A stretch of 64,000 bases of DNA, from assembly GCF_026711005.1 (NCBI RefSeq), contig NZ_JAPPVJ010000002.1, forward strand, positions 682,001-746,000. Direction: 5' to 3'. The notes under the pieces are model-generated. The model was given only the letters and a program-made list of their open reading frames with translations, did no database searches and was not told the DNA's origin. Numbering within the stretch: position 1 is the stretch's first letter; each line of letters begins with the position of its first letter. Origin of the DNA: Sphingobacterium sp. UT-1RO-CII-1 (GTDB taxonomy: Bacteria > Bacteroidota > Bacteroidia > Sphingobacteriales > Sphingobacteriaceae). Position numbers and translations under genes: made by a program. Positions 44,846 through 54,061 of the stretch are shown in pieces.

Positions 44846-47107
44846 ATGGGTCTAAATAAAATAGGTTTCAAATTAATGATAAAGTTTCTCTGTATAAGCT
44901 TTATGTTTTTATGCGCAGTAAAGCCTAGCCATGCACAAGAAGTTTTAGATAATTTGAAAACACAGTATGAAAATACAAGTGCAGATAACCCAGAAAAATT
45001 TTATATAGCCGGTAAATACATACAGGCCTTGTTTTTCAATAAAAAAGAACAACTGGCCTATACTATCCTAGATGAAAATATCAAAAAAGCTGTACAGTTA
45101 AAAGATGGAGGTTATGCAGCCTATCTCTATGCTATTGAAGCTATGAGTAACCGCATCAATGAAGAAACAGAAGCTTCAAAAAGTAGCTTGAGAAAAGCAA
45201 AAGACTTTGCGGAAAGGTCAAAAAATCAAGAAATAAAAGGTTATGTAAGCTATTGCGAAGGTTGGCTCTTAGTGAGAGACAATAAAGAAGGCGAGGCTGT
45301 AAGAAGTTTTTTAAATGCAATAAATCATTTTGATGCCGCACCAGCCTCGCCTACGCTGAACAGCCGCAAATCGTCAACCTACAAGGAACTAACTTCTATA
45401 TATGCAAATTGGAACGAATATCAGCTTCAAGAAAAATACAGTCAGCTTGCGCTAAACCTTGCTAGACAGCAAAAGGATCCTGTAGCAATCTTTGATGCTT
45501 ACATGCTGATGGGCTATATGTATGAACAACGATATATAGCAGATGAAAGCAACCTACACACACGTGACCAAGCGGAGCAATATTACCTAAAAGCGATTGA
45601 TACCTACAATAAGAATAAAAATAAAATCCCCTTCCCTTCTAGCCTTTCTTTTGTAGCCAATAACTTGGCCAATTTGTACCATAGGTTTTTCCCAGCGTCA
45701 TATAAAGATAAAGTGATTTTTTATGCTGACCTTGCCCGAAAACAAGGATTGGCAACAGGGCAGTATACCCATGTCGCCTCAGCATACGGCATTATGGCAG
45801 AAGTAGCGGTTAAAAACAATGAACCCGAGCGCGCTAAAGAATACCTACTTGCCGCACTAACAACCATTACACAGAGCGCTGTTTATGATCAAAATATTAT
45901 GCTGAGTATTTACGAAAGTCTTTCGGATATTGCAGAGTCAGAAAACAATCTGGTCGAAGCTATTCATTATCAGCGGGCGTATATGGAGACGTTTAAATCT
46001 ATACACAACCAAGAACAACTCGAATTGGGACGCAAATTGGAAGCGCAATTTGAGAAAGAAAGACAACAGCAAGAGCTTATCAATATGCAGCTAGAAGCTG
46101 ATAAGAAAGAACAGCAGATCAGTTTGATGCACAGCATTAGTTTACAGCAAAAGCAAGAGTTTGAGAACCTAAAGCTGCATGAGGAAAACCAACGAAAGAA
46201 ACTGGAATTAACGGAGTTAGAGTCGATAAAAAGATCGCAAGAACTTAAACTATCACGTTTAGAAGCACAAAACCGTGCCCAAGATATATTGAATTACAAA
46301 AATGAAATTGTATACAAAGAAAAAATAAGCAAGTATTATATTAGCTTAATTGTCGTGTTTTTACTGGCTGTTATTTTCCTTCTATACGCTTATAAACAAC
46401 GTTCAAGAAGTTTACGACAAAATAGAGAGCTCTATAATTTCAGTCTGGATAAAGAAAGGCAGAATGTGAAAATTGCTACCCTAACGGCGATGCTCGATGG
46501 GCAAGAAAAAGAAAGAGGACGGATGGCACGCGATTTGCACGATGGCCTCGGCGGATTATTATCCAGTACAAAAATTAGCCTATCGCAATTAAGCGATCAG
46601 GTGGCATCCCCGATTAAAAACGATCTGGAGAACTCGCTGAAACAGATGGATACAGCTGTGGAAGAATTGCGTCGGGTAGCACACAACCTGATGCCTGATT
46701 TACTGAATAGATACGGCTTACAAGAGGCATTAAAAGATTATGCTGCACGGATGTCAAACGAACGTTTAGATATTGACGTACAGTTTTTGCATATGGAGAG
46801 TGATTTGGAAAAGGATAAACAGCTTCTGATTTATCGGATCATACAAGAATTGGTGAATAATGCCATTAAACACGCCTCGGCAAAACAGATATTAATACAA
46901 CTTGTAGAAGAGGAAACTCAATACCACCTAACAGTAGAGGATGATGGAGAGGGCTTTGACGTAGAAAAAGTGAAGGGCAATCAATCGGCAGGTTTGCATA
47001 ATATTCAATATAGAATTGATTTCTTAAAAGGAAAACTACATATACACTCGGAGATAAACGTTGGAACAAGTGTAGAAATCACCTTTCCTAAAAACAATAC
47101 GAAATGA
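44846..47107 (+). CDS. NarL-type sensor histidine kinase with periplasmic TPR region
   Basis: 753 aa. A signal segment (ending 'PSHAQ') is followed by TPR-like helices (~40-390), a coiled coil rich in Gln/Glu (~390-495), one TM helix (~497-518), HisKA_3 with the phospho-acceptor in 'MARDLHDGLGGLLSS', and a HATPase with 'NNAIKHASA' and 'DDGEGFD'. The TGA overlaps the ATG of the response regulator by 4 bp. An ATG at 44876 would also give a signal peptide. The signal is unknown. Confidence 0.93.
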   Translation: MGLNKIGFKLMIKFLCISFMFLCAVKPSHAQEVLDNLKTQYENTSADNPEKFYIAGKYIQALFFNKKEQLAYTILDENIKKAVQLKDGGYAAYLYAIEAMSNRINEETEASKSSLRKAKDFAERSKNQEIKGYVSYCEGWLLVRDNKEGEAVRSFLNAINHFDAAPASPTLNSRKSSTYKELTSIYANWNEYQLQEKYSQLALNLARQQKDPVAIFDAYMLMGYMYEQRYIADESNLHTRDQAEQYYLKAIDTYNKNKNKIPFPSSLSFVANNLANLYHRFFPASYKDKVIFYADLARKQGLATGQYTHVASAYGIMAEVAVKNNEPERAKEYLLAALTTITQSAVYDQNIMLSIYESLSDIAESENNLVEAIHYQRAYMETFKSIHNQEQLELGRKLEAQFEKERQQQELINMQLEADKKEQQISLMHSISLQQKQEFENLKLHEENQRKKLELTELESIKRSQELKLSRLEAQNRAQDILNYKNEIVYKEKISKYYISLIVVFLLAVIFLLYAYKQRSRSLRQNRELYNFSLDKERQNVKIATLTAMLDGQEKERGRMARDLHDGLGGLLSSTKISLSQLSDQVASPIKNDLENSLKQMDTAVEELRRVAHNLMPDLLNRYGLQEALKDYAARMSNERLDIDVQFLHMESDLEKDKQLLIYRIIQELVNNAIKHASAKQILIQLVEEETQYHLTVEDDGEGFDVEKVKGNQSAGLHNIQYRIDFLKGKLHIHSEINVGTSVEITFPKNNTK

Positions 47108-47733
47108 CAAAAATAGCCATTACAGATGATCACCCTTTATTGTTAGAAGGGTTGAGAAATATATTATCCCAAGAAGAGGGCTTTGAGGTCGTAGGTTGTT
47201 ACCCTGACGCTACCAAAATGGAAGCAGGATTAGCTAATACAGCCATTGATGTGTTATTGTTGGACATAAACCTACCCGATGCTAATAGCATTGAACTGGT
47301 GAAGCCTTTGAGATCAAAATATCCCGCTACGCAGATCATCATCATTAGTGTACATAATGAATATGCAGTAATTAATAGTGTATTAGAGCAAGGTGCACGT
47401 GGCTATATGCAAAAGAATGCTTCTGTAGAAGAAATTATTTCGGGTGTAAATAGAGTGTTGGACGGAGATATATTTTTATGCTCGCAGACAAAACTAGTCG
47501 TGGATAAAAAAACAAAAGATGAACTGCGCACTGTACCTAAGCTGACTAGAAGAGAAAAAGAGGTGCTCACAGAAGCTGCATCAGGCCTAACAACTGCACA
47601 GATAGCAGAAAAACTATTTATTAGCCCACATACAGTAGAGAGCCATAGAAAGAACCTGATTGAGAAATTTGGCACAAAAAACTTAAGCTCAGCAATTAAA
47701 CTAGCAACCGAATACGGATTGATCATACAATAA
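47104..47733 (+). CDS. LuxR/NarL-family response regulator
   Basis: 209 aa. A receiver domain has the phospho-acceptor Asp in 'DVLLLDINLPD' and Lys in 'YMQKNAS'. A LuxR HTH follows ('LTRREKEVLTEAASGLTTAQIAEKLFISPHTVESHRKNL'). It is translationally coupled to the kinase (4-bp overlap). Its targets may include the DUF4836-like pair immediately downstream. Confidence 0.95.
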   Translation: MTKIAITDDHPLLLEGLRNILSQEEGFEVVGCYPDATKMEAGLANTAIDVLLLDINLPDANSIELVKPLRSKYPATQIIIISVHNEYAVINSVLEQGARGYMQKNASVEEIISGVNRVLDGDIFLCSQTKLVVDKKTKDELRTVPKLTRREKEVLTEAASGLTTAQIAEKLFISPHTVESHRKNLIEKFGTKNLSSAIKLATEYGLIIQ

Positions 47734-47793
47734 TCTATACTGCAGGGCACAAAACCCCTGTTTTCGGGGATGGTGAATCCCTAAATTAGTGGA

Positions 47794-47801
47794 TAACTTT
47801 G
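47794..47801 (+). promoter_or_regulatory. -7 promoter element for the DUF4836-like pair
   Basis: TAACTTTG matches TAnnTTTG, 63 bp before the ATG at 47865. Confidence 0.4.
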
Positions 47802-47864
47802 TATTAACGGTTAGCCAAATATACAGGAGGATAATATTGACCGTTGATATAACATACTATATAT

Positions 47865-49925
47865 ATGAAATTAAAATTTTTAATTTTCTCAGCGATTCCA
47901 TTTTTAACAACAATCGCTTCTCATGCTCAGGACTTGAGCAGCAAAATACCGGCAGAAAGCCAATTTGTTGTAAGTATAAACAACAAGGGTATTATAGAAA
48001 GCAGTTCGCTGAGTTTATGGAGTGAAACGTTAGCTAAAATTGGAGCCATAGAAGAAGAAACCAATGGCATAAAGATGTCCGTGAAAGAGCTTCTTGAGCA
48101 GGATTTAGATCTTAATAAGCAAGCTTATATCTACCGAACAAGCTCAGATAGTTTAAACTACACGGGAATATTATTCCCACTGAAAGCCGGGCATCGTATT
48201 CAAGAACACATGTTCTCTAAATTTAACGAAATCCCAAGCTATAAAGGTTATGAAAAAAGAGTGTCACAAGACGGGAAAACACAAGTAGCTTGGAATGGGG
48301 AAAGCTTACTGATTTTGACAGGATCGCTAAACGACAGTTATTTTCAAATACAAGAGGTTGGCGACCGTTACGGTCTAAATCTTGAAGCATACGGATATGA
48401 TGCATGGGAGTACAACGATACATTAGCAGACGCAGCGGAAGAAGTTATCTGGAACATAGAAAATGAAGCGGCTACAGTAGATACATTAACAACAGAAGAC
48501 CTAGAAGAATGGGATTGGGAAGAAGAAGAAATGGAAGCAGAGAGTTTAGATGAATGGGAAGAGGATTATAATGAAGAGGAAGCCACAGTGGCTATTGAAA
48601 ATTGGGAAGACTGGGAAGCAGTAGGAGATTCAGCAGAAGCTACAGACTGGGATTTTGATTCCGACAGTAGCTATTATGACGAATATGATATGGAAACAGA
48701 TTCTATTTATCTATTGAACCAAGAAAGGATAGCAATAAATGATTCAATCAAAAATGAGTTATTCATGCAATGGTTTCCCAAAGACTTTGACAATTACTTA
48801 GAGCCACAAAATAATCTAGCTAAGAATAAAGCTATACATATCAATGATAATAAAGTCTTAGTACGTATGTGGATACCAAATTTAGATCAAGCCTATCAAG
48901 AAGCTTTGCCTTACGATATCTTAGAAGTAGCATATGGTGTTCGTATCAGAGATATTAAGTATGGCTATCAAGATGCTACACTAGATCTCATCCAAGATAA
49001 ACATACGATTAAACTAGCAGGTACTGTAAATGTGGATCAAGAGATGATTCGCTTTTTCAAAGAGCTTTATAAAAACAAATTAAATAAAGATTTTATAAAA
49101 TACATTCCGGATAATCATTTAGCTTATGTTTCTTTAAATATTAGCACAGAAGGATATCTGCAGCAATTGCCTACCCTAGTTTCGCGTTGGTATGCGCCCA
49201 TGATGAGTGAAGAATATGCTGACATATTGAGCCTTGCTACTACAGCTTTAGAAATTGGATTGGACGAAAAAGCGATAGGAAAACTAATGAAAGGAGATAA
49301 TTTATTTTTCCTCAATGACCTACAGAAAGTGTCTAAAGAATATATCGACTATGAATATGATGAAAATTACGATTATGTAGAAGTTACAAAAACCAAAGAG
49401 GAATACGTGCCTAGCTATCTATGGATGTTTACCTCTGAGGATCAGCGCTTGTTCAAAACAATTCTTGCATATGCAGTAAAAAAAGAAGAAGCTACACACG
49501 ATAACGATATTTATACTATTGCAGAAAAAGACAATAGAGAAGCTATCCACATTCTTTTCAAGAAAGATATTGTATTTGTAGGAAGCGACATCGATCAAAT
49601 CAAATCTATTCAGGAAAACAGGTTTAAAAGTAACTCACAGGCTAGTATCAAGAAAGATATAATGAAGTACCCCTTCAATTTTGTAGTACATACTCCCGCT
49701 ATTCCTGAGATGATACAAAAACTAGAAATACCGGTCACTGAATCTTGGAAAAAACAACTAAAGAGCCTTTCTGACTATGGTGATGTTCAAATTAAGTCGA
49801 ACACCGTAAATAATAAGGGAATATACGGTGAGCTGTCTCTTGAATTGCCTAAAAAAGATAAAAGTGCACTTGAACATCTGTTAAAACAGATCATGGAGAA
49901 CTTAAATAATAGCGATACAAACTAA
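47865..49925 (+). CDS. Exported DUF4836-like protein with acidic, Trp-rich insert
   Basis: 686 aa. The signal peptide ends 'ASHAQ'. The N-terminal 'KIPAESQFVVSINNKGIIE' and later 'YIPDNHLAYVSLNI' segments resemble what I recall of DUF4836, a Bacteroidota envelope family of unknown role. Residues ~191-280 are extremely acidic with Trp spaced through them (EWDWEEE, DEWEEDY, ENWEDWE, TDWDFD). It is followed after 6 bp by a second exported or anchored protein, and preceded by a two-component system. The family call is moderate. Confidence 0.65.
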   Translation: MKLKFLIFSAIPFLTTIASHAQDLSSKIPAESQFVVSINNKGIIESSSLSLWSETLAKIGAIEEETNGIKMSVKELLEQDLDLNKQAYIYRTSSDSLNYTGILFPLKAGHRIQEHMFSKFNEIPSYKGYEKRVSQDGKTQVAWNGESLLILTGSLNDSYFQIQEVGDRYGLNLEAYGYDAWEYNDTLADAAEEVIWNIENEAATVDTLTTEDLEEWDWEEEEMEAESLDEWEEDYNEEEATVAIENWEDWEAVGDSAEATDWDFDSDSSYYDEYDMETDSIYLLNQERIAINDSIKNELFMQWFPKDFDNYLEPQNNLAKNKAIHINDNKVLVRMWIPNLDQAYQEALPYDILEVAYGVRIRDIKYGYQDATLDLIQDKHTIKLAGTVNVDQEMIRFFKELYKNKLNKDFIKYIPDNHLAYVSLNISTEGYLQQLPTLVSRWYAPMMSEEYADILSLATTALEIGLDEKAIGKLMKGDNLFFLNDLQKVSKEYIDYEYDENYDYVEVTKTKEEYVPSYLWMFTSEDQRLFKTILAYAVKKEEATHDNDIYTIAEKDNREAIHILFKKDIVFVGSDIDQIKSIQENRFKSNSQASIKKDIMKYPFNFVVHTPAIPEMIQKLEIPVTESWKKQLKSLSDYGDVQIKSNTVNNKGIYGELSLELPKKDKSALEHLLKQIMENLNNSDTN

Positions 49926-49931
49926 GTATAC

Positions 49932-51194
49932 ATGAAAAGAGTTGCCCTTATAATAGCTACCCTCGTCCTACTCATCGTAGGCTCTATAAGCACGGTATAT
50001 ATCGTTAGAAAAAGTAAAATCAAAGAGCAATATGTGAGTAGCACGAGTACGAGTGTTTTATCTTTTGCAGTAGACGACCTATTACTGGACAATATATCTA
50101 GTGTATTTCCCTGGAATAATAAACAGCCAAAAACAAAGGAAAGCAATTCTTGGATAAAAAGACTTGTATTCGATGCCGGAATTTCGATTCCGGCTCGGAT
50201 ACATTTATTTACGATACCTTCACAGAAAGCGGAGTTTTATGGTATATTGAAGTTGAAAAACTATGACGACTGCTTCTCTTTTTTTGCAAATTTTTACCCG
50301 GAGGCCATTGACTTTTTAGATAAAGAAAAAGGAATAGTGAGCGTAGTTATCAATAAAAATATCAAGCTCTTATTTGATTATGATAATATCGTCTATAAAA
50401 TAACAACATCAGGTAATGCTGATTTTAAAGACCTGCGAGCCTTGTTGCTGGAAAAAGATAAGTGGGTACAAATAGGCTCATTTAAGGGCTTTGAGGATGC
50501 ATTATCAAAAAAACATATCGCCTATAATGAAAAAAACGGTGCTTTAAAGCTAGAAGCAACTATAAAAAAAACACAAACTGAAATAGATGGAAAATGGCTG
50601 CTAAACAAGGACTTAAAAACTAATTTTAAAATAAGAGATATAGATACAACTCAGCAAATCTTGACGTTCTGGAATGTATTGCCTGCCGAGGAAATACCAC
50701 TTCTCACAACTTTTATCAATAGCTACACCACGTTAAAACCTGGACAGCTGGAAGATGATTATTTTGACTTGCAGATTAGTAGTCAATATAGCTTGCAAAA
50801 AGACACATCAATAGCCTATACATACGACGATGATTTCAATATGATGGAAGAAATTCAGATCAACGAAGTAAATGTACCAACAATTACACAGGCTTGGAAA
50901 TATAACAAAATTTTAGAAGCTTCATTACCCGATGCTCTGTTTTATAAATTTCAAAAAAAACAAGTTGGTCAATACCTTATAAGCTCAACAGCGGAGATTC
51001 TTCCAACACGCGCAGAACCGCAGCAAACGTTATATCCCCTATATTTTTTTGTAAACTTTGAAGACTGGCCGGAAAGCTGGAGTATATCGATATTAAAAAG
51101 GCTAAAGGAGAAGAAAGTAAAAGCTACGCTTAATGCTACCCAAGAAGATATAAAAACATTGACACTAAAAGGGAAAGTGACTTACTCACAGTAG
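49932..51194 (+). CDS. Membrane-anchored protein of unknown function, partner of the DUF4836-like gene
   Basis: 420 aa. One N-terminal TM helix (~4-25) is followed by a long extracytoplasmic region with alternating strands and helices, structured somewhat like the preceding protein ('FKGFEDALSKKHIAYNEKNGALKLEATI'). The 6-bp gap indicates one operon. No recognised domain. Confidence 0.6.
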   Translation: MKRVALIIATLVLLIVGSISTVYIVRKSKIKEQYVSSTSTSVLSFAVDDLLLDNISSVFPWNNKQPKTKESNSWIKRLVFDAGISIPARIHLFTIPSQKAEFYGILKLKNYDDCFSFFANFYPEAIDFLDKEKGIVSVVINKNIKLLFDYDNIVYKITTSGNADFKDLRALLLEKDKWVQIGSFKGFEDALSKKHIAYNEKNGALKLEATIKKTQTEIDGKWLLNKDLKTNFKIRDIDTTQQILTFWNVLPAEEIPLLTTFINSYTTLKPGQLEDDYFDLQISSQYSLQKDTSIAYTYDDDFNMMEEIQINEVNVPTITQAWKYNKILEASLPDALFYKFQKKQVGQYLISSTAEILPTRAEPQQTLYPLYFFVNFEDWPESWSISILKRLKEKKVKATLNATQEDIKTLTLKGKVTYSQ

Positions 51195-51282
51195 CGAGTA
51201 TAAGCATGTCCGGTCATTGACACCTCCATCTGGACTACTAAGAATAAAAAATCTGTCACCCTAAAACACACCAGTCAACTTG

Positions 51283-51290
51283 TACTTTTG
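51283..51290 (+). promoter_or_regulatory. -7 promoter element for benE-like gene
   Basis: TACTTTTG matches TAnnTTTG, 25 bp before the ATG at 51316. Confidence 0.4.
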
Positions 51291-51315
51291 CAGTAGATTT
51301 TAAAGAAGTAGCAAG

Positions 51316-52545
51316 ATGACAACAACAAATAAAAACAAACTTAGAGCCAGTGATTTCCCAAGCCTCATTATTGCTGGTTTTGTTTCGGTAATCGTAAATT
51401 ATGGAGGCACTTTTATTCTCATATTTCAAGCGGCTAAAGTTGCAGGATTAGATGCGGCTCTTACCTCATCGTGGGTTTGGGCAGTATCCCTCGGAACAGG
51501 ATTAACAGGCCTATGGTTAAGTATTCGTTATAAAACGCCAATTATTACAGCTTGGTCGACGCCTGGAGCTGCTTTTCTCATTACAGCACTTGCAACTGTG
51601 CCCTATTCAGAGGCTATAGGAGCATACATACTATCAGGAACTGCTTTCTTTATTCTAGGGCTATCAGGGATGTTTGACCGCGTGATTAAACTTATTCCCC
51701 AAGGGATAGCAGCAGGACTGCTAGCTGGAATTCTGTTCCCCTTTGGCATCAACGCCTTTAAAGAGATAGCAGTTGACCCTGTACTCGTATGTCTGCTGTT
51801 TGCTTGTTTTATCATAATTAAAAGATTTACATCTCGCTATGCTATTTTAGGTGTCTTGCTGGTTGGGCTATCCTATCTGTTGCTGACCGATAATATTACA
51901 TTCAATTCTTTAGAGTGGAGCTTTTCTCAGCCAATTTTTACAGCACCTAATTTCTCAATGAATGCAGTACTGAGCGTAGCACTACCACTTTTTATTGTCA
52001 CACTAACTGGTCAGTATATGCCAGGTATGCTCGTACTGAAGAACGATGGTTATACGGTAAGCGCTAATCCGATATTAGCTGTTACGGGATTAGGGTCTAT
52101 GGTATTTGCAATATTTGGTTCATCGCCTTTTAATGTGGCAGCTATTACAGCGGCAATTGCCACCGGAAAGGATACACATGAAAACCCTACGAAAAGATAT
52201 ATAGCAGGGATTACCTGTGGGGTACTATATTCTCTTGTGGGAATCTTTGGAGTAACATTTGTAGCTCTTTTCATGGCTTTTCCGTCGTCTTTTATCGCAA
52301 TGCTCGCCGGCCTAGCATTATTGGGAACTATTGCCGGAAGTATAACAAATGCAATGGCTGATGTAAAAACGAGGGAAGCCGCCCTGATTACGTTTCTAGT
52401 TTCTGCAGCTAATATCACCCTTTTCGGTATCGGAGGTGCATTTTGGGGATTAATAGCAGGCCTGTTGGCTCATTTTATTATCAATAGGCGCTTCACTTGG
52501 CGGAAGAAACAAAAAAGCCTTGTATCCAATATAACGAATAAATAG
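51316..52545 (+). CDS. benE: BenE-family benzoate/proton symporter-like transporter
   Basis: 409 aa with about 12 TM helices. BenE-type features include 'WAVSLGTGLTGLWLSIRYKTPIITAWSTPGAAFL', 'GQYMPGMLVLKNDGY' and 'GSSPFNVAAITAAIATGKDTHENPTKRY'. The family takes up benzoate with protons, but no aromatic catabolic genes lie nearby, so the substrate here is uncertain. It is a stand-alone gene. Confidence 0.88.
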   Translation: MTTTNKNKLRASDFPSLIIAGFVSVIVNYGGTFILIFQAAKVAGLDAALTSSWVWAVSLGTGLTGLWLSIRYKTPIITAWSTPGAAFLITALATVPYSEAIGAYILSGTAFFILGLSGMFDRVIKLIPQGIAAGLLAGILFPFGINAFKEIAVDPVLVCLLFACFIIIKRFTSRYAILGVLLVGLSYLLLTDNITFNSLEWSFSQPIFTAPNFSMNAVLSVALPLFIVTLTGQYMPGMLVLKNDGYTVSANPILAVTGLGSMVFAIFGSSPFNVAAITAAIATGKDTHENPTKRYIAGITCGVLYSLVGIFGVTFVALFMAFPSSFIAMLAGLALLGTIAGSITNAMADVKTREAALITFLVSAANITLFGIGGAFWGLIAGLLAHFIINRRFTWRKKQKSLVSNITNK

Positions 52546-52563
52546 TGGATAAAAAAAATGAAC

Positions 52564-52604
52564 TTCCCCTATCCCGATTGGAAAAGGTAATCCGATTAGG
52601 GTAG
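52564..52604. terminator. Imperfect hairpin between benE and the convergent beta-propeller gene
   Basis: CCCTATCCCGATTGG faces CCGATTAGGGTAGGG with several wobbles and mismatches; it probably ends both converging transcripts. There is no long T-run. Confidence 0.35.
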
Positions 52605-52619
52605 GGATATAACAATCAC

Positions 52620-53855
52620 TTATTCTAACGCATAGATATACCCATCTGTCGAAGCAAAATAAATCGACTTTTGATCGAGCCAAACGGTAGAAAAAATACT
52701 CCCCATATCGTAGTAACCAAGAAAAGCTTGCATAAAATCATCGTTGTAAAGACTCAGTAATTCATCACGTAATAAACCATCGGTATTGAAAAAATTTATT
52801 CTATTTTTCTTACTAGCGTCTGTTTGGAAGATTGAAGTAACAACTCCTGTAGAAATATTGAGGTGGTATAGGACTCCATCTATAGCACCAAAGTATGCCG
52901 AACTATCACTCAAAGAAGCGCTACTAAAAACATTCAATGGCACCCAAGGACTGTGCTCTATATTTCCGTAAGTTTTGCCCATCACTAAAATAGAAAAAGA
53001 ATCAGACATAGTTGCGATCAAACGATTACGAGCAATGCTTGGAATACTTACCCAACTTCCCTGCTGATGATATACCCAATGCCCGGAACCATCTTTTATT
53101 TTTAAGGCATATAAATTAAAATCCCGCGCACCGAAATAGACACTACTATCTGCTATTGTCGCATTAAACTGCACCTCACCTTTTCGAAAATAATGCTCTC
53201 CCAAGGTATTAAATTTCCAACGAAGATCTCCATTTTCCTCAAGACAATAAAAATAACCATCAAAGCTGCCTACCAATATTGCATCTTCAGATAATGCTGG
53301 AGAAGCATGGACTATACCTCCAGTTTTGTAGCGCCAACGTAAAGAACCGTCCTGACTATTTAAAGCATAAATATGATGATCGCCCGAACCGAAGTACACA
53401 GTCTCATTTCTTACAGTAGGCGAAGATTGAAAATAATCCCACATGTCATAAAGTTGCTCTCCACCTGTCTTAAATTGCCATTTTAATATTCCTTCTTTGG
53501 CATTTAATGCATAAAAGACACCATCGCCGGATAAGAAGTAAACAATGCCCCCATCAATAGCAACTGAAGAGCGCACTTCGCCACCTGTTTTATACCTCCA
53601 CAATATGTTTCCATTATTCTTATCTAGTGCATAAAGATTGCTATCGCAGGAACCTATATATAAAATGCCATCTGAAACAATAGGAGAAGAAAAAATCTTC
53701 CCTCCTGTTTCTGTTTTCCATTTAACCTGGACACTATCGGCACTAAAGCTTGATTCGGCACTATTCTGTCTATCTGCTGTACGTGCAAATTGTTGCGCCT
53801 GAACGGTAAAGCAAAATATACAGACATAAAGAATAAGAAGAGTATATATACGCAT
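52620..53855 (-). CDS. Exported PQQ-type (BamB-like) beta-propeller protein
   Basis: 411 aa from the ATG at 53855, which gives a signal peptide ('ILYVCIFCFTVQAQ'); the frame is open to 53978 but that extension is unlikely. At least six blades repeat the pattern 'YALDKNNGNILWRYKTGGEV', 'YALNAKEGILKWQFKTGGE', 'YALNSQDGSLRWRYKTGG'. It is a periplasmic or surface propeller, possibly binding PQQ or only other proteins; no dehydrogenase domain is present. It lies downstream of ureC but a terminator and a separate start make it independent. Confidence 0.88.
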   Translation of the reverse strand: MRIYTLLILYVCIFCFTVQAQQFARTADRQNSAESSFSADSVQVKWKTETGGKIFSSPIVSDGILYIGSCDSNLYALDKNNGNILWRYKTGGEVRSSVAIDGGIVYFLSGDGVFYALNAKEGILKWQFKTGGEQLYDMWDYFQSSPTVRNETVYFGSGDHHIYALNSQDGSLRWRYKTGGIVHASPALSEDAILVGSFDGYFYCLEENGDLRWKFNTLGEHYFRKGEVQFNATIADSSVYFGARDFNLYALKIKDGSGHWVYHQQGSWVSIPSIARNRLIATMSDSFSILVMGKTYGNIEHSPWVPLNVFSSASLSDSSAYFGAIDGVLYHLNISTGVVTSIFQTDASKKNRINFFNTDGLLRDELLSLYNDDFMQAFLGYYDMGSIFSTVWLDQKSIYFASTDGYIYALE

Positions 53856-53981
53856 AAAAACCTGTTGTAAATAATTGATTAACACAAACCTAAGGAAATA
53901 TATTATTATTCCAAAAGGTACTAATTTGATGCTTCGCAGATGACTTATAAACGCACGTAATAACATGGAGAGTAACAAAAA

Positions 53982-54017
53982 AATAACGCTGAATGCAAAT
54001 AAGCTTTCAGCGTTATT
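53982..54017 (-). terminator. Terminator after ureC
   Basis: AATAACGCTGA (53982-53992) pairs with TCAGCGTTATT (54007-54017), 14-nt loop; on the minus strand it is followed by a T7 run. Confidence 0.85.
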
Positions 54018-54061
54018 AAAAAAAGAAGCTTTGATATTTTTAAAGACCTATTAGCTGGAGA

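Noticed and set aside
51316-52545. Aromatic-degradation operon around the BenE-like gene
   Set aside because: No benzoate dioxygenase or ring-cleavage genes are nearby; the transporter stands alone.
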